Source of the DNA: Amphiura filiformis | Taxonomy: Eukaryota > Echinodermata > Ophiuroidea > Amphilepidida > Amphiuridae | Length of the DNA stretch: 64,000 nucleotides | NCBI RefSeq assembly: GCF_039555335.1 | Contig: NC_092636.1 | Span: forward strand, 60,019,991 to 60,083,990 | Direction: 5' to 3' | In this document: positions 34,751 to 45,648 of the stretch, in pieces | Numbering within the stretch: position 1 is the first letter of the stretch | Layout of the letters: the number at the start of each line of letters is the position of its first letter | Made by a program: the position numbers and the translations under genes | Notes under the pieces: model-generated | Database searches by the model: none | Told to the model about the DNA's origin: nothing | The model's input: the letters and a program-made list of their open reading frames with translations, nothing else

Positions 34751-35328
34751 GTGAATTTTATATGGAAAAAAAAAACTAAAATTTAAGATATTGGAAATAA
34801 AAAAGTATACCAATGTATTGATATGAATGTGTGCATCAAAGAAGTGAATCATGGCAACTTCCTAAAAAGAAAGGTTTTTGACCTATCTGACCTCTTGAAA
34901 ATCAAAGGTAAGCATAAAATGCTTGTTTTTGGCTTTAAAATGCAATTTTGAGCTAAAAATTGTCATTTTTTGTCAAACATTTTATTTTTTACTTGCTATA
35001 CACAAGTTTTTATTGCAACTAATATTATTTATATGAACTAGTACCACAATTTTAGGATAGTTGCAGGAGTCACAGGTTGGTCAGTTACCATAGCAACCAC
35101 ATTTCCCACCATTTTCAGTCGATTTTGGTGGCAAAACTGCAAGAAACGATAATTTTATGTTGATCTTCGATTTTCAAGAGGTCACCTTGGTAAAAACATC
35201 TGGTTTCAGGAAGCTCTCATGATTGACTTTTTTGATGTGCACATTCATATCACTGCATTGGTATACTTTTTATTTCAAATATTTTAAATTCTTTTTAAAA
35301 ATTTAATTTTTTACCATGTAAAATTAAC
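34751..35328. mobile_element. Foldback MITE, ~150-bp arms
   Basis: The left arm (34751 to about 34912) and right arm (about 35166 to 35328) are inverted copies: shared words include AAAAAGTATACCAATG, GATATGAATGTG, GACCTCTTGAAAATCAA and outer GTGAATTTTATATGG. The spacer contains TTTTT- and GGCTTTAAAATG-type sequence. The 101-codon minus-strand open frame is in the left arm and adjacent DNA and is not a gene. Confidence 0.82.
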
Positions 35329-35480
35329 TTTTTTTTTTTTTTTTTAACAAAATCATGAAAATAAAGCATTTCACCCAAAATATAGCATGAAGATATAAAG
35401 ACAAAATTGTTTGTTAACAAATATTGAATACACATGTGACATGTATTCCCCACAGCAAATATGAAGTTCATACCATATTT

Positions 35481-35753
35481 CAGGGGTAGCGTTAAGGCCC
35501 GAAAGTCGGGGGTTGTTTTCCCATGTTTTTCACTCCCGAGCTTGCAGAAAATCCACATGCACGGGGAGAAAGTTAAATCTTGGGGGTGAAAAATATTTTG
35601 CAGTGTAGTCAGGGGTAGGAGTTAGGTCCAAAAGTAGAGGGTCAGAGTTCACCCCCGAGCTTGCACATATTCCCAATATAGAGGGTGAAAAATTGATATT
35701 TTTTAAATTTGGGGGGTCATTCACCCCCCGATTGGGGGTTAACGCTACCCCTG
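35481..35753. mobile_element. hAT-like MITE, 8-bp TSD with one mismatch
   Basis: TIR CAGGGGTAGCGTTAA at 35481 is mirrored at 35739-35753. Flanks CCATATTT (35473-35480) and CCACATTT (35754-35761) differ at one position. The interior contains an apparent partial self-duplication beginning TCAGGGGTAGGAGTTAGG near 35610, with CTCCCGAGCTTGCA and CCCCGAGCTTGCAC as paired landmarks. Confidence 0.88.
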
Positions 35754-35761
35754 CCACATTT

Positions 35762-36950
35762 ACTTTCAAAGTTCTGTTTTAGTAATTGGCATTTTTGGTA
35801 AAAAAGGAAAAAAAATCACAAAAACTGCACTTTCAAACCAAATAATTCAGCTCACGTCACTTTTTAGAAATGCCAGCCGGGTTAATCAGAAAGACGAGAC
35901 TCTTATGGTTAATTTTAACCCCACTGGCACCTTTGTCCAAAAATTGAGCACGAAATGGTGCCCGGAAACCTGGGCCAGAGTTTGAAGTTGATCGGTTATT
36001 GCGCTGAAGCTGCACAGTGGATTTATGAATTTGCTTCTGTCCAGACAGCCAGCCAAACAAACAAACAACCAGGCAAGCAGACAGGCAACCATCTGGATGA
36101 TATCATAAGCCCCACATATGTGTGTGTGTGGGGGGGGGGGGCCAATAAAAATACAATAATGAAATAAATATTAGAATTTCTGTGAGGTGAGCCAAATCCA
36201 CAGACATTTTTCAGGAATATCTTGTGGATGGAAAAGAGTAAAGTGTCAATAAAATGACTAAAAATGGGACATGAAATTGACAAATGTGGTCAAAAATTGG
36301 GCTTTGCCCCACTAAAATTCTGGCTATGCCACTGGATTAGGATAAGTGCTGTATTTTTCTGGAATTGGGAGTAATTCCAACAGGATCCATTTCACATGCA
36401 TCCATCCCACAAAATCTAGCTCACACAAAAACATCAAAAGTCTATGAAATTTCGAGTGTTACTTGTGTTCAATCACACATTTTAGGTTGTCAGATTTGGT
36501 GTGAACAAGTTTCCTCTGTTTTTCCTAATAACACTGGCTCAGTTCCTGGAGCGGGGTAGGGCAATTGGTTAGTGCTAGGGAGGGTCTGTGACATCAGGAC
36601 TGGACAGGTCTACTTCATCAGCATCTGAAGCTTCCTTCCAAATCATTGATGGTCAACATGATTAATAGGCTCTGCATTTTAAGTCATCCTGGCTGATGTT
36701 GAAAAAATGCAGCAAACAACAATGTATCACAGGACTTCTCCAGTACCATCATAGCAGGGGAACTTCTCTTGAGCTGACCATTCAGGTGTTCAATCAGAAC
36801 ATGGATATCCGGGTTGATCTATGAGCTCTGAAAAACAGTGAGAGAGAAAGAGATCAAGAGAGAAAATTATAATCAATGTGCAGAATGTATTAAATATTTT
36901 TTTCAAATTTTCAGTTAAAACATACCATGCACAAACAAGTTGACTATCAA
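35762..36950. other. Intergenic with one solo MITE end
   Basis: TTCTGGCTATGCCACTG ending at about 36335 matches the right end of CAGTGGC-type hAT MITEs, but no left partner is evident. A GT/G-run lies at 36119-36141. The phrase GCTGTATTTTTCTGGAATTG at about 36350 recurs at about 58092. No genes are recognised. Confidence 0.5.
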
Positions 36951-37423
36951 CAGGGTTCGGTTTTTGCTGACAAAGTGGCAATAACTGGCAAAAACCTATT
37001 TTGCCTGGTTTAAACCGCAAAATTGCAAAAACTTATGTATAGTCACTCAAATATTAACAAGTACACAGAAAGCTCATAAACAGTAAACATACAACTTTTA
37101 ATGAATCATTAAACAAATTTTTTGTCTCATCAAGTCCTTAAAATGAAAATGTTTTGAATTTGATATGCCAGATGCACTAAGTGAGCAATGAAAATGCATG
37201 CCTTTAATTTCTTAACATGTTATTTTTAATTACAAAATCTGGTCTTGTTACACTCCGGAAAATAATTTTTTAATTTAATAATTCATTTTGAGATCAAAAA
37301 TCTGAACTTTAAATCACTTTTTAGTTTTTGCCATTTTGCCGGCAAAAACCGTTTTGCTAAGCGGTTAAAACTGTGGTTAAAACCGCAGCTTTTTCCACCT
37401 GCGGCAAAAACCTGTGAACCCTG
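36951..37423. mobile_element. hAT-like MITE, 8-bp TSD with one mismatch
   Basis: CAGGGTTCGGTTTTTGC (36951) matches the inverted right end GCAAAAACCTGTGAACCCTG (to 37423). Flanks ACTATCAA (36943-36950) and ACCATCAA (37424-37431) differ by one base. GGCAAAAACC/GGTTTTTGCC words recur near both ends. Its right terminus is included in the 187-bp duplication that follows. Confidence 0.87.
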
Positions 37424-37945
37424 ACCATCAAGTAGTGCATTTTCTGATTCACAACTAGCTTCCCATAACTTACTGACCTATCTCAGCTACACCTATATGG
37501 AAAAACAAAAATGGCAGTGACATACATATGAATGTATTGCATGGTTTGGAGCCCACAAAAGAGGGTCTGGACTCACACCGACTCACTGCGGCATAAACCT
37601 GCGAACCCTGACCATCAAGTAGTGCATTTTCTGATTCACAACTAGCCAGTGTTCGAAATATGCCTCAAAAAGTTACAGGCCAGCCAGGCTTGACCTTAAA
37701 AAGTTAAAAAGGCAACTAGATGCCAGTCAGAAAAGTTACTGGCCAGGCCAAAAAGTTACAGGCCAATGACCGCCCCTATTTCGAACGCTGCAACTAGCTT
37801 CCCATAACTTCAAATACTGACCTATCTCACCTATCTCAGCTACACCTATAAGGAACAACAAAAAGGGCAGTGACATACATTATGAATGTATTGCATGGTT
37901 TGGAGCCCACAAAAGAGGGTCTGGAATCACACCGACTCACTGCTA
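37399..37945. repeat. 187-bp tandem duplication, second copy interrupted
   Basis: CCATCAAGTAGTGCATTTTC occurs at 37425 and 37612, exactly 187 bases apart, and the flanking text (CAGCTACACCTATA, GTATTGCATGGTTTGGAGCC, CAAAAGAGGGTCTGGA) is repeated in order. The copy starts within the right end of the 36951-37423 MITE. Copy 2 contains the 37647-37790 MITE, while copy 1 preserves the empty site at 37452-37459. Confidence 0.95.
37647..37790. mobile_element. hAT-like MITE, perfect 8-bp TSD CAACTAGC
   Basis: Ends CAGTGTTCGAAATATG (37647) and ATTTCGAACGCTG (to 37790) are inverted copies flanked by CAACTAGC (37639-37646, 37791-37798). The unoccupied sequence CACAACTAGCTTCCC is present 187 bases upstream in the other duplicate. 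The ends match the 18125-18342 element, although the interiors differ (AAAGTTAC and GGCCAG repeats here). Confidence 0.96.
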
Positions 37946-38168
37946 AAAAACCCAAAGTTTTATACCCCTAAAAAAGTTGTTCAATTTTTTTAATTTCTTT
38001 TTATGGCCATCTTTTTTCCACATGTTGCCAGTACTTGTAACAAACAAGGTGGTTCTAAAACAGTTAAATAGAGTGGAGGATGCAGATGCTAAGGAGTTGG
38101 AGGTACCGCTTGGGGGGGTAACATAGCAAATAAGTCCCCATTGAGGCCTTTTCTAAAACAGTCAAATA

Positions 38169-38467
38169 CAGTTGTGTTCACATTTTGAGTTACACCCGGT
38201 GTAAACTTACGCTAACATTGATGAAAATTCCACAATATTTTCCCTACTCCTACCGCATATCCACACCTAGCCTACACAGAGCACTATGCCGACCAGTTCC
38301 ACCAAGCATTCCGTCTGGTCGGCGTAAACATCAGCTACCACTTTCTGTGACCTTTTTTGCCGCCCTTTCTAATTACAGATAATATGTAATGTCTTAGTTC
38401 TGATCAACAAAAGGTCAAACTTACACCAGTTCTGCTGGGTGTACGTCGAACAATGTGAACACAACTG
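38169..38467. mobile_element. Element with CAGTTGTGTTCACAT inverted ends
   Basis: CAGTTGTGTTCACAT (38169) is mirrored by ATGTGAACACAACTG (to 38467). Further in, ACACCCGGTGTAAACTTA pairs roughly with CAAACTTACACCAG and CTGGGTGTACG. Flanking triplets ATA and TTA do not match exactly, so the target duplication is unresolved. Ends are similar in style to 60498-60620. Confidence 0.75.
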
Positions 38468-39117
38468 TTATGCCTGCATGCTCCCAACAAAAAAAATCAT
38501 AAATAAATAAATTACCTGTTACATTGTATTCTTCCTCTGCTTCTGTGCTTTTGAACAGAAGTCATCATTCATAGTTTTAAAGCATAGCCAGAATCTGTGA
38601 GAAGTCCCTGCAGATGTTCATTCTCAAAAGTGCAGCTGAGATGCAATATATACAACTGTCATCATGCTGCTTGATCAAGATTGTGCCATTACTTTGAAGA
38701 TTCTGCCCCTGGCGTTGATGATACTAAGTTACCTGTATTCATGAAATTAACAGGAGATTAAGTATTAAATACATGATGGAAGTACACTGCATTGTTGTCT
38801 TTGTTGACATATAATTATAAATGCATGATCATCTGTGATGAGTTTAAAACCTGAAAATCAGTTTTAGGTTTAACCTAAAATACACAGCAGATGGTACAAA
38901 AACTCAACTGGTAATGATATAGTAGAATACGATTCCATGAAAAAATTTCAGTAGTACATGAAGTGCCTATTTAAAAATAGATAATAATTTGTACATATTC
39001 CACCATGCCTATTTCATACTTGCAACACATTTTCAAGCGTTAAAATGGCTTTCCAAGCATCAACTGGCATTCAAGCTCGCTTGTTAAACATGGTGGTGTG
39101 TATAATACAAATAAATA
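38468..39117. other. Intergenic ahead of the retroelement
   Basis: No gene is recognised. The 5' end of the truncated retroelement must lie near 39118-39126, but no internal promoter or endonuclease domain is seen upstream. Confidence 0.5.
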
Positions 39118-39125
39118 ATGGATGA

Positions 39126-40496
39126 ATGGACCTTGCAGGAGACCTCTCCTACTGTAGTAACAACCGAGGCATCACCCTCATTGACATCGCCGGAAAAGTG
39201 TTTTCAACCATTCTACTCCAGAGAGTAAAAGATGAAGTGGACCTGAAAATGAGAGACAACCAAGCAGGCTTCAGAAAGGGCCGTTCTTGTCAAGACCAAA
39301 TTTTCAGCCTAAACCAGATCATTGAGAAGTGTTTGGACCAACAGCTACCCTGCCTCATTAATTTCATTGACTTCAAGGCTGCTTTTGACTCAGTGCACAG
39401 GCCCTCCCTGTGGGAAATTCTGCACATCTATGGAATACCTCCCAAGATAATTAACATCATAAGGAGTTCATATCGGGACACAATATGTGCAGTAAAAGCA
39501 GAAGGGACCCTTTCTAGCTGGTTCAAGATCATCACTGGAGTCAGACAGGGTGACATCTGGTCTCCATTACTCTTTGGCTTAGCCATTGACTTCATCATGA
39601 AGAGGGCTGTTGATGAAAACAACAGAGGATTAATCCTATTGCCAAGGAGGAGTTCAAGACATCCAGAAGAAAAGTTAGCTGATCTGGATTATGCTGATGA
39701 TATAGCTCTCCTTGAAGAGACTGATGTCAAGATGGCAGAGACAACAGAAGCCATCCGTGTTACTGCCGGTAAACTAGGACTCCAGATGAGCTATAAGAAG
39801 ACAGAGATCATGTCCATTAGCCGATCCAATGTTGCAAAACCAGCTGTCCACCTAGGCAATGAAGGTCTCATCAAAGTAGTTGACCATTTCAAGTACCTTG
39901 GTGCCTACTGCAGTGCTGACGGGTCCAATGTCAAAGAATTGAATAACAGAATCGGTAAAGCCACAGGAGCCTTCAGAGAGCTGGACAAGGTGTGGAAGGA
40001 TCGTAACATCAACATGGAGACCAAGCTGAAGTTCTACAATGCTTGTGTGATCTCCACACTCCTTTATGCTGCTGAGTGCTGGACACTCACAGAGAGGGAC
40101 GAGGCTAGACTTGATGCCTTTGACATGCGCTGCCAACGCAAAATTCTTCGAGTGATATGGTCACAACATATATCAAATAGCTGTATTCGATCCAAGACCA
40201 AACAGCCCCAACTCACATCAGTTATCAGAAAGCGCCGCCTACAGTGGTTTGGCCATCTGCAACGAATGGATGGAGACCGCACCCCCAAGAGGCTCTATCA
40301 TTGGAAGCCAACCCATGGGAAACGCAAACCTGGTCGTCCTAAGACATCATGGAGAGACGTCATCCACAGAGACATCTCAAGGCTGGACCTAGGGTGGACT
40401 GTAAAGGAGGCTGAGGTTGCAGCTTTGGACCGTAGGACTTGGAAGCATCTCTTGAGCCAGGCAGCATGTGCAGAAATGCATGAAGCTGACTGGTAG
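39126..40496 (+). CDS. Non-LTR retrotransposon reverse transcriptase, 5'-truncated
   Basis: The 456-residue uninterrupted frame carries reverse-transcriptase signatures in order: NNRGITLIDIAGKVF (12-26), QAGFRKGRS (46-54), the first catalytic Asp in INFIDFKAAFDSVH (about 78-91), GVRQGDIWSPLLF (138-150), the catalytic YADD box (189-192) and FKYLGAYCSADGS (255-267). A carboxy-terminal zone follows with LYAAECWTLT (313-322), RRLQWFGHLQRM (370-381) and KRKPGRPKTSW (399-409), seen in RTE/BovB-like proteins. It would copy element RNA at a nicked target. The apurinic-type endonuclease domain expected at the amino terminus is missing, so the copy cannot transpose alone; the ATG is only the first in frame. 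The exact clade is not assigned. The frame is open end to end, suggesting recent insertion. Confidence 0.9.
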   Translation: MDLAGDLSYCSNNRGITLIDIAGKVFSTILLQRVKDEVDLKMRDNQAGFRKGRSCQDQIFSLNQIIEKCLDQQLPCLINFIDFKAAFDSVHRPSLWEILHIYGIPPKIINIIRSSYRDTICAVKAEGTLSSWFKIITGVRQGDIWSPLLFGLAIDFIMKRAVDENNRGLILLPRRSSRHPEEKLADLDYADDIALLEETDVKMAETTEAIRVTAGKLGLQMSYKKTEIMSISRSNVAKPAVHLGNEGLIKVVDHFKYLGAYCSADGSNVKELNNRIGKATGAFRELDKVWKDRNINMETKLKFYNACVISTLLYAAECWTLTERDEARLDAFDMRCQRKILRVIWSQHISNSCIRSKTKQPQLTSVIRKRRLQWFGHLQRMDGDRTPKRLYHWKPTHGKRKPGRPKTSWRDVIHRDISRLDLGWTVKEAEVAALDRRTWKHLLSQAACAEMHEADW

Positions 40497-40509
40497 GTAG
40501 GTAGGTAGT
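40490..40509 (+). repeat. (GGTA)n tail of the retroelement
   Basis: GGTAGGTAGGTAGGTAG directly follows the last sense codon, and the stop TAG lies within it. Short tandem tails instead of poly(A) are characteristic of RTE-type retrotransposons, so this marks the 3' end of the insertion. Confidence 0.8.
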
Positions 40510-41539
40510 TAAATATTTGAAAATATTTTCGGCCAAATTTTTCCTCAATTTTGGCGAAATTTCAAAATATTAGCAAAATTGGGCTATTTTTTTATAAAAA
40601 AAGAAATTGAGAGAATTTTGAAAAAAGAAAGGCCGAAAATGCTACGGTACCAATGATTGCAGCATGTCCCTGTATGGTCAATCATTTGTACTGAGTACCC
40701 CCCGACCAATACATGTATCAGGGCTGCAGTGGCAGTTTTCATGCCCATTCAGTGAACATTTGCCTAATCCTATGAAAATATGCATAAACAATATGTATAC
40801 AATATGGCTCAAAATAGCTCAAAATAACATAAGCTTTGAATCATAAACAATCAAATCATATGTATAGTGGGTCTATGATACATCAGAAGGCCTAGATGAG
40901 ACTCTAATATGTAGTTCACCTCAAGTTCAGTAAATCGGTACTGATATGCACAAATCAATTATAAAACTACTGCACATTGTGTTGACTACTGCACATCATG
41001 TGTGTGATACCTACGCTGAATGCGTGCATGGAATATTTTTATTTTGACTCACTTGTTACTAGAGAATTTGGCTTAATTTGTTGCTAAGCACCCGGATGTC
41101 CACGCCCACATGTCCACTTAGAAGTACAAAGTAAATAGACCTCGGCAACTGCAGGTATGAGAATATATTCTTCAATGCAATGCGCCTAACTGCTTCTTTG
41201 GCGCGCCAACTGTTGCACGATTTGTACTTGCCGGCGCACCGCTGCGTCACATTTTTTTTTAAACACGCAGTGCGTGTAGGATAAAGCATCGACCCCAGGT
41301 GCCACAAATTTGGTTTGTACTTCTATGTGGACAATCACTGTAGTCATGTACAGAGCTAGACTGCAAGTACATGCTAAATGCAATGTTCAAAAGATGACCG
41401 AGAAAATATGGAAATGAGTAGGCCTAATTAAAATCAAAATTGTAAGTGATTTTGTTCCAAACAAGTTTACCAAGTCAACAACAGCCCGTTCCTGAGGAAA
41501 ATAATAATACATTGTTGTACTTCTAAATCTAAGCCAAGC
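40510..41539. other. Intergenic, nothing recognised
   Basis: No coding motif or RNA gene is seen. Open frames up to 82 codons on the minus strand (41059-41383) overlap one another and lack motifs. Confidence 0.55.
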
Positions 41540-41704
41540 CAGTGGTGTAGCATGGGTCATCACATTGGGGGGGCACCGACCATGATTGGGGGAACTGAGT
41601 CTGATTGGGGGGCACAAGCCATTTTCCGGCAATTTTCCTATGGGATTTTTTTAATTTTCAGATCGATTGGGTCAGATCGATTGCCCCATGAAACTATGCC
41701 ACTG
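41540..41704. mobile_element. hAT-like MITE, 8-bp TSD with one mismatch
   Basis: CAGTGGTGTAGCA (41540) and AACTATGCCACTG (to 41704) form inverted ends. Flanks AGCCAAGC (41532-41539) and AGCAAAGC (41705-41712) differ at one base. The interior has GATTGGGGGG repeats. Ends belong to the CAGTGGC(A/G)TAGCCA style also seen as a solo end near 36335. Confidence 0.85.
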
Positions 41705-43581
41705 AGCAAAGCAATTGGTGTAAATCATTATTTATGATAATCGATCAATGCACTGACTTCATAACACATCTTTTTGTGAGAATAAAAATAAGTACCGTAT
41801 GCCGACATATCATGCAAGCCTTGCTCGATAAGCCTAGCCACAAATTTGCTCACCGATAGCTTCACATTTGAGGTTAGAGACCTTTGCATTTAAAATCTAG
41901 TCTGATTTGCTGAAGTGATGACACCGAATAGCAATGGAAGTTCAGAAGTAAACACAGCCGATGGGCGATCGCATAAAAAATGTTGCTTGTTCAAAATACA
42001 TGATTAGGCAAATTTAAAAAATACAGTTGACGGATTGAAATAACTTTAATCCAAATTTCAACATTAACAGAATAAAAATGTCAATGATGTCTGACTGAAA
42101 AACGATAGCAACATTGGGCCTACTTGCAGTGCGTGTACAACTGTACATTATACTTTTACGCGCGCAATCATGCCGCAGAAATATACATGCAAGAAACCAC
42201 GCTAAGCCAACAGCGACGCTAGTACAGGGATATATATGATGATTTTTTATTTTTGGGTGGATCATTATAGGCAAATGATGTAGAAAATACATGTCACCCA
42301 ATGCACCACGCAATTGAATAGCAGACCGGCACTGCACAGTAGGCCCTACTGGCTTTTGGCTGGTTACCAGAGCAGTTGTACTTGTCTATGTAATCCACGA
42401 TGAATCGGCAATCAGAGCCTACAAAAAGTGGCGCATATCATGGCATTGGGAATTGATGCAAATTTTACGCGTACAATCAGTCATACTCATACCTAGAAAG
42501 GATCAAATTCAAATTGAGAAAATATTCTAGGTATGACTTAATTGTTGTACTAAGCCAACGCAGCACGCTCACGCTGAACTTCCATGACTTCAAACCTTTT
42601 GCCGGTGACCCAAGGTAGATATACAGACTATCTATAGCATAGAATGCATAACTATTGTCATGATTGTGTCATGTGCAAATTCAAAGCTGGAGTTCTCGAG
42701 TAAGGCACTGTGCAGTGCATGCAGTAAATAGTCGGCAGTTCGGCATACATGGCATAGTACTAGTACTACAGAGTATATCAGCATGATCAGTATACAGGCC
42801 CTTAAAGCTTAAACTTACCGCTGAAAACTTAATTTGTGGACTTGATGTTCCTTGTCGTTTAGTCTCTAATGGAGCAGAACAATTCTGCACCATTCTGGCG
42901 TGCCTTTGTTTACTTTTTTAATGAATTATAATCAAAAGATCAGCTCGCATCACAGTGGCTCCATCAGCTCGCATGCAATCAGTTGAAATTTGTAACCGGA
43001 AGTTGATGCGAACGTCGTGACCTTTAAAGACATCATAAATAGTACACATGGTTCACTCTTCTTTGCTACAAGTGAACTTCGACGTAGGAGACTGCGAAAA
43101 TTACTTGCCACCAAGCGCCAAGTTTTTGACGGTGATTCCCGATTCTTCTGATCATGTGCTTAAGCAATGGTAGAGCGGTAATTAAACACGGCACCATGGC
43201 ACTCGCTTAACTGGCTTGAAGCAAAAGGAGTTGTACGCGTACGTGTGACGAACATGAACTTGAGGCCTAAATTTGCAAATAAAACAGGTTAGTAAACATT
43301 TAAATTTTCTTTAAAGGTCTACTTGACTTTTGGACACATTGCTGGATGTATATTTCAACTTGGTTTTCCATTTTGTATCATCAGGATATGTTAAAATAGT
43401 TAAGCTTACTGAGCAGTTAAATTTATATGCCTGCTGCACATGACATGCATGCTGTACAATCATGAATGCACCATTCGACAGACACGAAACAATGCCTTGA
43501 AGTTGACATGCTTAATGACTTGTAGGCCTATTTGTACAAGACCCAGTCATGCCAGTTTGGAATATTTGCTGGGGGGGCAAT
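41705..43581. other. Intergenic with a short foldback at 42471-42551
   Basis: GTACAATCAGTCATACTCAT and ACCTAGAA (42471-42498) are mirrored by TTCTAGGTATGACTTAATTG and TTGTAC (to 42551). A coding-like frame of 41 codons at 43048-43173 (MVHSSLLQVNFDVGDCENYL) is noted but not called as a gene. Nothing else is recognised. Confidence 0.55.
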
Positions 43582-43813
43582 CAGGCCCGTAGTCTGGATT
43601 GATGGGGGGGTATTGATTTTGAAAAAGTGGACTTTTTTCCAAATTTGGAACTTTTTGGACTGGGCGGATTTGGACATTTTTGGACGGACCAAGAAGGCAT
43701 AAAAACCTCTATTTTTTCGTCGCTTCTGCGCCATAAATGGGACTTTTGGGTTAAAAAAGGGGAACTTTGTGGGCCTTTGCTTTGGCATGGGGGGGGTGCT
43801 GGCTACGGGCCTG
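43582..43813. mobile_element. hAT-like MITE, 8-bp TSD with one mismatch
   Basis: CAGGCCCGTAGTC (43582) and GGCTACGGGCCTG (to 43813) are inverted ends. Flanks GGGGCAAT (43574-43581) and GGGGAAAT (43814-43821) differ at one base. The interior holds TTTTTGGAC and CAAATTTGG words. The open frames of 79 and 86 codons on opposite strands are inside the element. Confidence 0.87.
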
Positions 43814-43979
43814 GGGGAAATGCAAATGTTTATTGTATAATTAAGAAACTAGGCCCTAAGGCCTAGCCCTATATCGTGCAGCAATGCTCATGTGCTAGGT
43901 CATTTTGGACAGTTCTTCTTCTTTCTTTCTTCTGTCAAACTATAACGAGCCATCGTAGCCATATGCTCTAGGCCAGTGT

Positions 43980-44740
43980 CCAACTCGGGGGGTCAAAGGT
44001 CATAGGTCATTTATGGCCAAAATGTGATTTTCACTAAAATGCTTCATCTTCCATAAATTGCATAATACAATGACGCCACTTGCATACCTGCATCGCCTTA
44101 GCCAGTGTCTAAAAGTTGTACAAAGAATTGGGGTCAAAGGTCATTAAGGGGGTAAAATCTTACAATTGCATTATGTCGACATCCGTAATGGGTATGGGGC
44201 TCAAACTCGGTGACAACAAATCTCATGACCAGGGGAGCATTTAACAGGGGTCAGGTCAAAGGTCAAATTTTAGAAATGCATTTTCTGTACATCTGTAGGG
44301 GTACGGGACTCAAACTCTGTGACAACAAACTTAATGACCAGGGAATATATTGAACACTTTGCAGGGGTCAGGTCAAATGTTATCTTGGGTCAAATCTTAT
44401 AATTTCTTCTTCTGGACTCAAACTCAGTGACAGCAAATCTCATGACCAGGGGAACATTTTGCAGGGGTCAGTGAGTTCAAAGGTCATGCAGAGGTCAAAT
44501 TTTAGAAATGCATTTTTTGGACATCTGTAAGGGGTACAAGGCTCAAACTCGGTGACAACAAAATTAATGACCAGGGGGATATGTTGGAACGATTTGCAGA
44601 GGTCAGGTCAAAGGTTATATGGGGTCAAATCTAATACCGTAATTTGATTTTCTGTAATGGATATGGGGGCTCAATTTGGTGACAACAAACCTCGTGACCC
44701 GGAAACATTAAGGTCAAAGGTCAGGTCAAATGGTCATTAA
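43980..44740. repeat. ~110-127-bp tandem array (GTGACAACAAATCTCATGACC)
   Basis: CTCAAACTCGGTGACAACAA with TGACCAGGGG recurs at about 44209, 44319, 44427, 44554 and 44678, each followed by AGGTCAAAGGTCA and TTTTAGAAATGCATTTTCTG-like text. The vocabulary overlaps that of the 30360-32045 array (AGGTCA words), but the unit is different. Confidence 0.85.
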
Positions 44741-45132
44741 AGAGTTACGTGCCTTGCGATTGTCTGCGCTCTGTGAGCGCAAATCATTATCTCTAGTGTA
44801 TTTTTTTAGACATTGATAGGACAGACTAGATGTGTCTTAAATGATTTGACATGAATTTCAATGTCAAAATGACAATGATTTTTAAAAATAATATACTGAG
44901 TGATAGTGATACCAAGTTTGTGGAAGTCCACATCCCACTGACAAAATGATATTTTGATAAGCGCAGAATTATGAAGAATACAGGGCCCAGGGGCCTATAA
45001 AATAGGGCTAGGCGTAAATAGTAGTACCAGTAATATTTATTTAGTAATCTTATTACTAGACTAGTGGAATTTGTGGAATAAAGTTCTTTTCAAATAGATA
45101 GAGCTTAAGAGCTCGGATAGCAACGTTTTCAC

Positions 45133-45648
45133 GTATTTTGTGTGGGATCTGAGAGCACATCAGACATATCTAATTGCATTTTGATTTGAATACGAGGAAT
45201 ATCCTTCTAGTACGGTATCAAATAGTTTTGATTTTTTTGAAATTCGAGATTGAAAATTGATATTTTTGAAACAGTCCTCGAAGTAAATTCTATAAATCTA
45301 ATGATATACTTAAAGTGTATGTAGCTGGGACGAAAAGCCGTCAATCATATGAAAATTTTGACCTTTCCTATTGAAGATATAGATTATTCCCCAACAAAAT
45401 TTAGGTCTTTTGGAGAAAAACCTATATATGAAAGGTCAAAATTGTCAATTGATAGTTGGCTTTTCATCCCAGCTACATACACTTCAAGTAGATATCATTC
45501 GATTTATTAAGTTTACTTTGAGAACTGTTAAATGTCAAAAATTGCCATTTTTAATAATTTGCCCCAAAATTTTTATTGCATCGCTAATTTCAAAAAATTT
45601 AAATTATTAAATATATCAGAAGGTCATCCCCTATTCAAAATTAATCAT
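45133..45648. mobile_element. Large palindromic element, copy 1 (right end lost)
   Basis: Symmetric about ~45395: GTGTGGGATCTGAGAGCAC starts the left end, and arms share GAAGTAAATTCTATAAATCT, GTGTATGTAGCTGGGA and ATTTTGACCTTTC. The right arm stops after the complement of GAATACGAGGAATATCC, so the last ~60 bases of the expected right end are missing. It is a sister of 47503-48091. Confidence 0.85.

Noticed and set aside
35886..36283. Open frames with Cys/Leu-rich repeats (WLFVCLAGCLD)
   Set aside because: Derive from a local AAACAAACAACCAGGC-type simple repeat and a GT run.
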